DNA from: CALMFT01 sp964563595
GTDB lineage: Bacteria; Patescibacteriota; Gracilibacteria; Absconditabacterales; Absconditicoccaceae
Direction of reading: 5' to 3'
Length of the DNA stretch: 6,962 bases
Assembly: GCA_964563595.1 (NCBI GenBank)
Contig: CAZLWR010000038.1
Location: forward strand, 1 to 6,962
Shown here: positions 5,543 through 6,962 of the stretch, piece after piece
Position numbering within the stretch: the first letter of the stretch is position 1
How the letters are laid out: each line of letters opens with the position of its first letter
The notes under the pieces: model-generated
The model's input: the letters and a program-made list of their open reading frames with translations, nothing else
What the model was told of the DNA's origin: nothing
The model's database searches: none
Translations under genes and position numbers: made by a program

Positions 5543-5932
5543 TTAACAAGGGATTGCTTGTATTTCAGAGCCTCTTGCATCTTTAGTGATAAGAGATTTC
5601 ATTCTCGCATCTTTACCAACCTTATCTTTTATATAGTAGATCTTACTTTTTCTTACTTTGAACTCATCCAAAAGTATGAGTTTTGCAAATTTAGGAAAGG
5701 AGATTGGATAAGTCTTTTCAATTTTAACACCAGAAGTCTCGCCAATAACAGTAAAAGAACCGTCGTGGTTTTTCGGGTTATGCACAGCGATAACAAGACA
5801 CTTAAACTTCCAAACTCTTTTTGTTTCACCTTCACCCATATATTCATGTATCTCCAATTGCTGTCCAACTTTAATCGGAAATCTTAGGTATGCTTGTTTT
5901 TGTGCTAAGGCTTGTATTCTTTGAAAATGCAT
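5543..5932 (-). CDS. rplS: Ribosomal protein bL19
   Basis: The 129-residue protein runs from ATG (5932-5930) to TAA (5545-5543), a normal bL19 length. Visible family features are FPIKVGQQLEIHEYMGEGE (promoter-like loop of the fold with the EGE motif), FTVIGETSGVKIEKTYPISF (matching the family's tf.vRkis.GvGvEr.fP..sP) and the C-terminal KVRKSKIYYIKDKVGKDARM. bL19 sits at the 30S-50S interface. It has about nine glycines and none is TGA. It is preceded by a 52-base gap after the 47-aa gene. No Shine-Dalgarno is seen. Confidence 0.95.
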   Translation of the reverse strand: MHFQRIQALAQKQAYLRFPIKVGQQLEIHEYMGEGETKRVWKFKCLVIAVHNPKNHDGSFTVIGETSGVKIEKTYPISFPKFAKLILLDEFKVRKSKIYYIKDKVGKDARMKSLITKDARGSEIQAIPC

Positions 5933-5984
5933 TTGTATGGGGATCTAATAGTAAAAATAGAATATAATCAGACATATCAGATTA

Positions 5985-6128
5985 TTATTTTTTTGTTCTT
6001 GTTTTCATAATTTCAGCTCTTCGTTTTCTCTGTTGTTCTAAGTCCTTTCTGAATTGCATCATAACCACTTTCTCCACTCTATGTGCAGCTTTAGATAATT
6101 TTCTTTTGGCACCTGTTTTCAGTCTCAT
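5985..6128 (-). CDS. Small basic protein, 47 aa, in the ribosomal cluster
   Basis: I do not recognise this protein. It reads from ATG (6128-6126) to TAA (5987-5985) without TGA. It is strongly basic and helix-prone: MRLKTGAKRKLSKAAHRVEK, then a Met/Gln/Arg-rich middle, ending MKTRTKK. Its size, charge and place between the 94-aa gene (28 bases upstream) and rplS suggest a ribosomal or rRNA-binding protein, but it does not match bL32, bL34, bL35, bS20 or bS21 by eye. Confidence 0.65.
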   Translation of the reverse strand: MRLKTGAKRKLSKAAHRVEKVVMMQFRKDLEQQRKRRAEIMKTRTKK

Positions 6129-6156
6129 GAGAGATGTAATTTAAGTATAAAAAATA

Positions 6157-6441
6157 TTACAAGTATTTAACCAAAGAGCTTAGGCCTCTTGCGTTTAGTT
6201 TTTCAGTAAGCATATCATTGTTGATACCAAATTTCTTAAGTCTTCAAAAAGCCTGGAGCTTAGCCTTATATACCCATTTTGATACACCGAATTTCTCAGC
6301 TATACCAAACTTTTCTTGTTTTTTTAAGGTATCAATAGCAAAATCGTAAGCCTTTTCTATCTTCCTTCTAGACTTTACTCTTACTCTACCAGCATTATAC
6401 CATATTCTATGCTCATAGGCCTCAAATCTTCCCTTACCCAT
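6157..6441 (-). CDS. Basic protein, 94 aa, possible divergent bL20
   Basis: The frame runs from ATG (6441-6439) to TAA (6159-6157), with one TGA (6246-6244) as Gly66. It is basic and helix-rich. The stretch YNAGRVRVKSRRKIEKAYDF followed by a charged helix and then KWVYKAKLQAFGRLKKFGIN resembles the order of features in bL20 (Y.gRr.RvyR.Ak.avikA ... lWI.rinAa.R..Gi). However, the bL20 N-terminal arm is shortened, and the match is partial and needs gaps. Its place between rpsG and rplS supports a ribosomal role. I leave it unnamed. The 101-base gap to rpsG contains AT-rich sequence with no clear signal. Confidence 0.65.
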
Positions 6442-6542
6442 TATTTGTAACTAATATATTAAAATAATATTTCACTTATAATCTTTTAATTTTCAAACAT
6501 TTTCAATTTTCGGCTTTCCGCCCTTGGCCTTACACCTTCAGC

Positions 6543-6962
6543 TTATAAGTATTTTGCTAAGTAAGCATTTGCTTTATTCGCTTCTGCGTTTCTATGTGCT
6601 TCTTCTTTCTTCTTTACCGCTGCACCTTGACTCGTGTATGCCTCCAGTAATTCCTTTCATAATTTCTTATGCATCGGCTGGCCTTTCTTAGCTCTCGCTG
6701 TATCCAATATCCATTTACTAGAATAAAAGAATCTTCTTGGGCCCTTAACCTCCAATGGGATAGCATAGACAGCTCCACCAATTCTTCTAGACTTTACCAT
6801 GATATTCGGAGAAGCATTTTCAAGTGCAGTCTCCCATACCAACAAAGGATTTGTATGACCACTTGCCTTTATTTCCTCCAATGTATCTTCAAAGATTTTT
6901 CTTGCGATATTCTTTTTACCAGACTTCATAAGGAAGTTAATAAACTTCTCTACTTTGTCATT
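6543..6962 (-). CDS. rpsG: Ribosomal protein uS7 (N-terminus outside the window)
   Basis: The frame is open at the right edge and ends at TAA (6545-6543); 139 residues are visible. uS7 is the primary binder of the 3' major domain of 16S rRNA and lines the E site. Family features in order are KFINFLMKSGKKNIARKI, LENASPNIMVKSRRIGGAVY (matching the conserved n..P.vevk.rRvGGa.YqvP), a segment IPLEVKGPRR, and the C-terminal QGAAVKKKEEAHRNAEANKA. One TGA (6659-6657) is Gly in KKLGKELLEAY. Roughly 15-20 N-terminal residues are missing. It is the first visible gene of the leftward cluster. No rpsL or fusA homologue is seen on the downstream side. Confidence 0.95.

Noticed and set aside
5558..5887. 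A 109-residue open frame on the + strand (and a 71-residue one on the - strand within it)
   Set aside because: Both are shadows of bL19, which is unambiguous in its own frame.
406..6659. TGA as tryptophan (table 4)
   Set aside because: TGG is used freely at plausible Trp sites, and the TGA sites in YYIGS, VVYGR and CIGG are glycine positions in their families.
1..6962. CRISPR array, rRNA gene or transposase
   Set aside because: No regularly spaced repeats, no rRNA-like conserved stretch and no transposase or integrase motif were seen.

Overview
The window comes from an AT-rich bacterium that reads UGA as glycine (translation table 25). That points to the Candidate Phyla Radiation lineages Gracilibacteria (BD1-5) or Absconditabacteria (SR1). 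Under the standard code most genes here look broken. With TGA read as Gly, about 29 in-frame TGA codons become sense, the reading frames end at TAA or TAG, and several TGA codons fall on conserved glycines: the YIG motif of a GIY-YIG nuclease, the VYG motif of ribosomal protein bL25, and a ferredoxin loop. Trp is written TGG throughout, so this is not the TGA=Trp code. Every coordinate below was decoded by hand with this code.

Layout, left to right. Positions 1-1229 (+ strand) hold the C-terminal part of a thioredoxin reductase (trxB), an unrecognised 120-aa protein, and a 128-aa protein with two membrane segments. Positions 1231-3276 (- strand) hold an unrecognised 205-aa protein, a 319-aa protein that joins an RBBP9/YdeN-type serine hydrolase to a plant-type [2Fe-2S] ferredoxin domain, and a 53-aa membrane protein resembling the Lmo0937 family.

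Positions 3359-4581 (- strand) are the most unusual part. A complete tRNA-Lys(UUU) lies between two partial copies of another tRNA: the 5' part at 4518-4578 and the 3' part at 3391-3450. The two parts overlap by a 44-bp near-identical direct repeat. Joined at the repeat they rebuild a full 76-nt tRNA with a non-standard anticodon loop. A GIY-YIG endonuclease gene sits between the 5' part and tRNA-Lys. A 212-aa possible PD-(D/E)XK-like protein sits between tRNA-Lys and the 3' part. A 63-bp block (terminator plus tRNA 3' half) is present in two perfect copies. This looks like a roughly 1.1-kb tRNA-associated insertion or cassette array.

Positions 4641-6962 (- strand) are a ribosomal protein cluster transcribed leftward: uS7 (rpsG, 5' end outside the window), a 94-aa basic protein (possibly a divergent bL20), a 47-aa basic protein, bL19 (rplS), bL25/CTC (rplY) and bL28 (rpmB). 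The cluster leads towards the tRNA region. Apart from an AGGA ahead of one gene, clear Shine-Dalgarno sequences are not seen.
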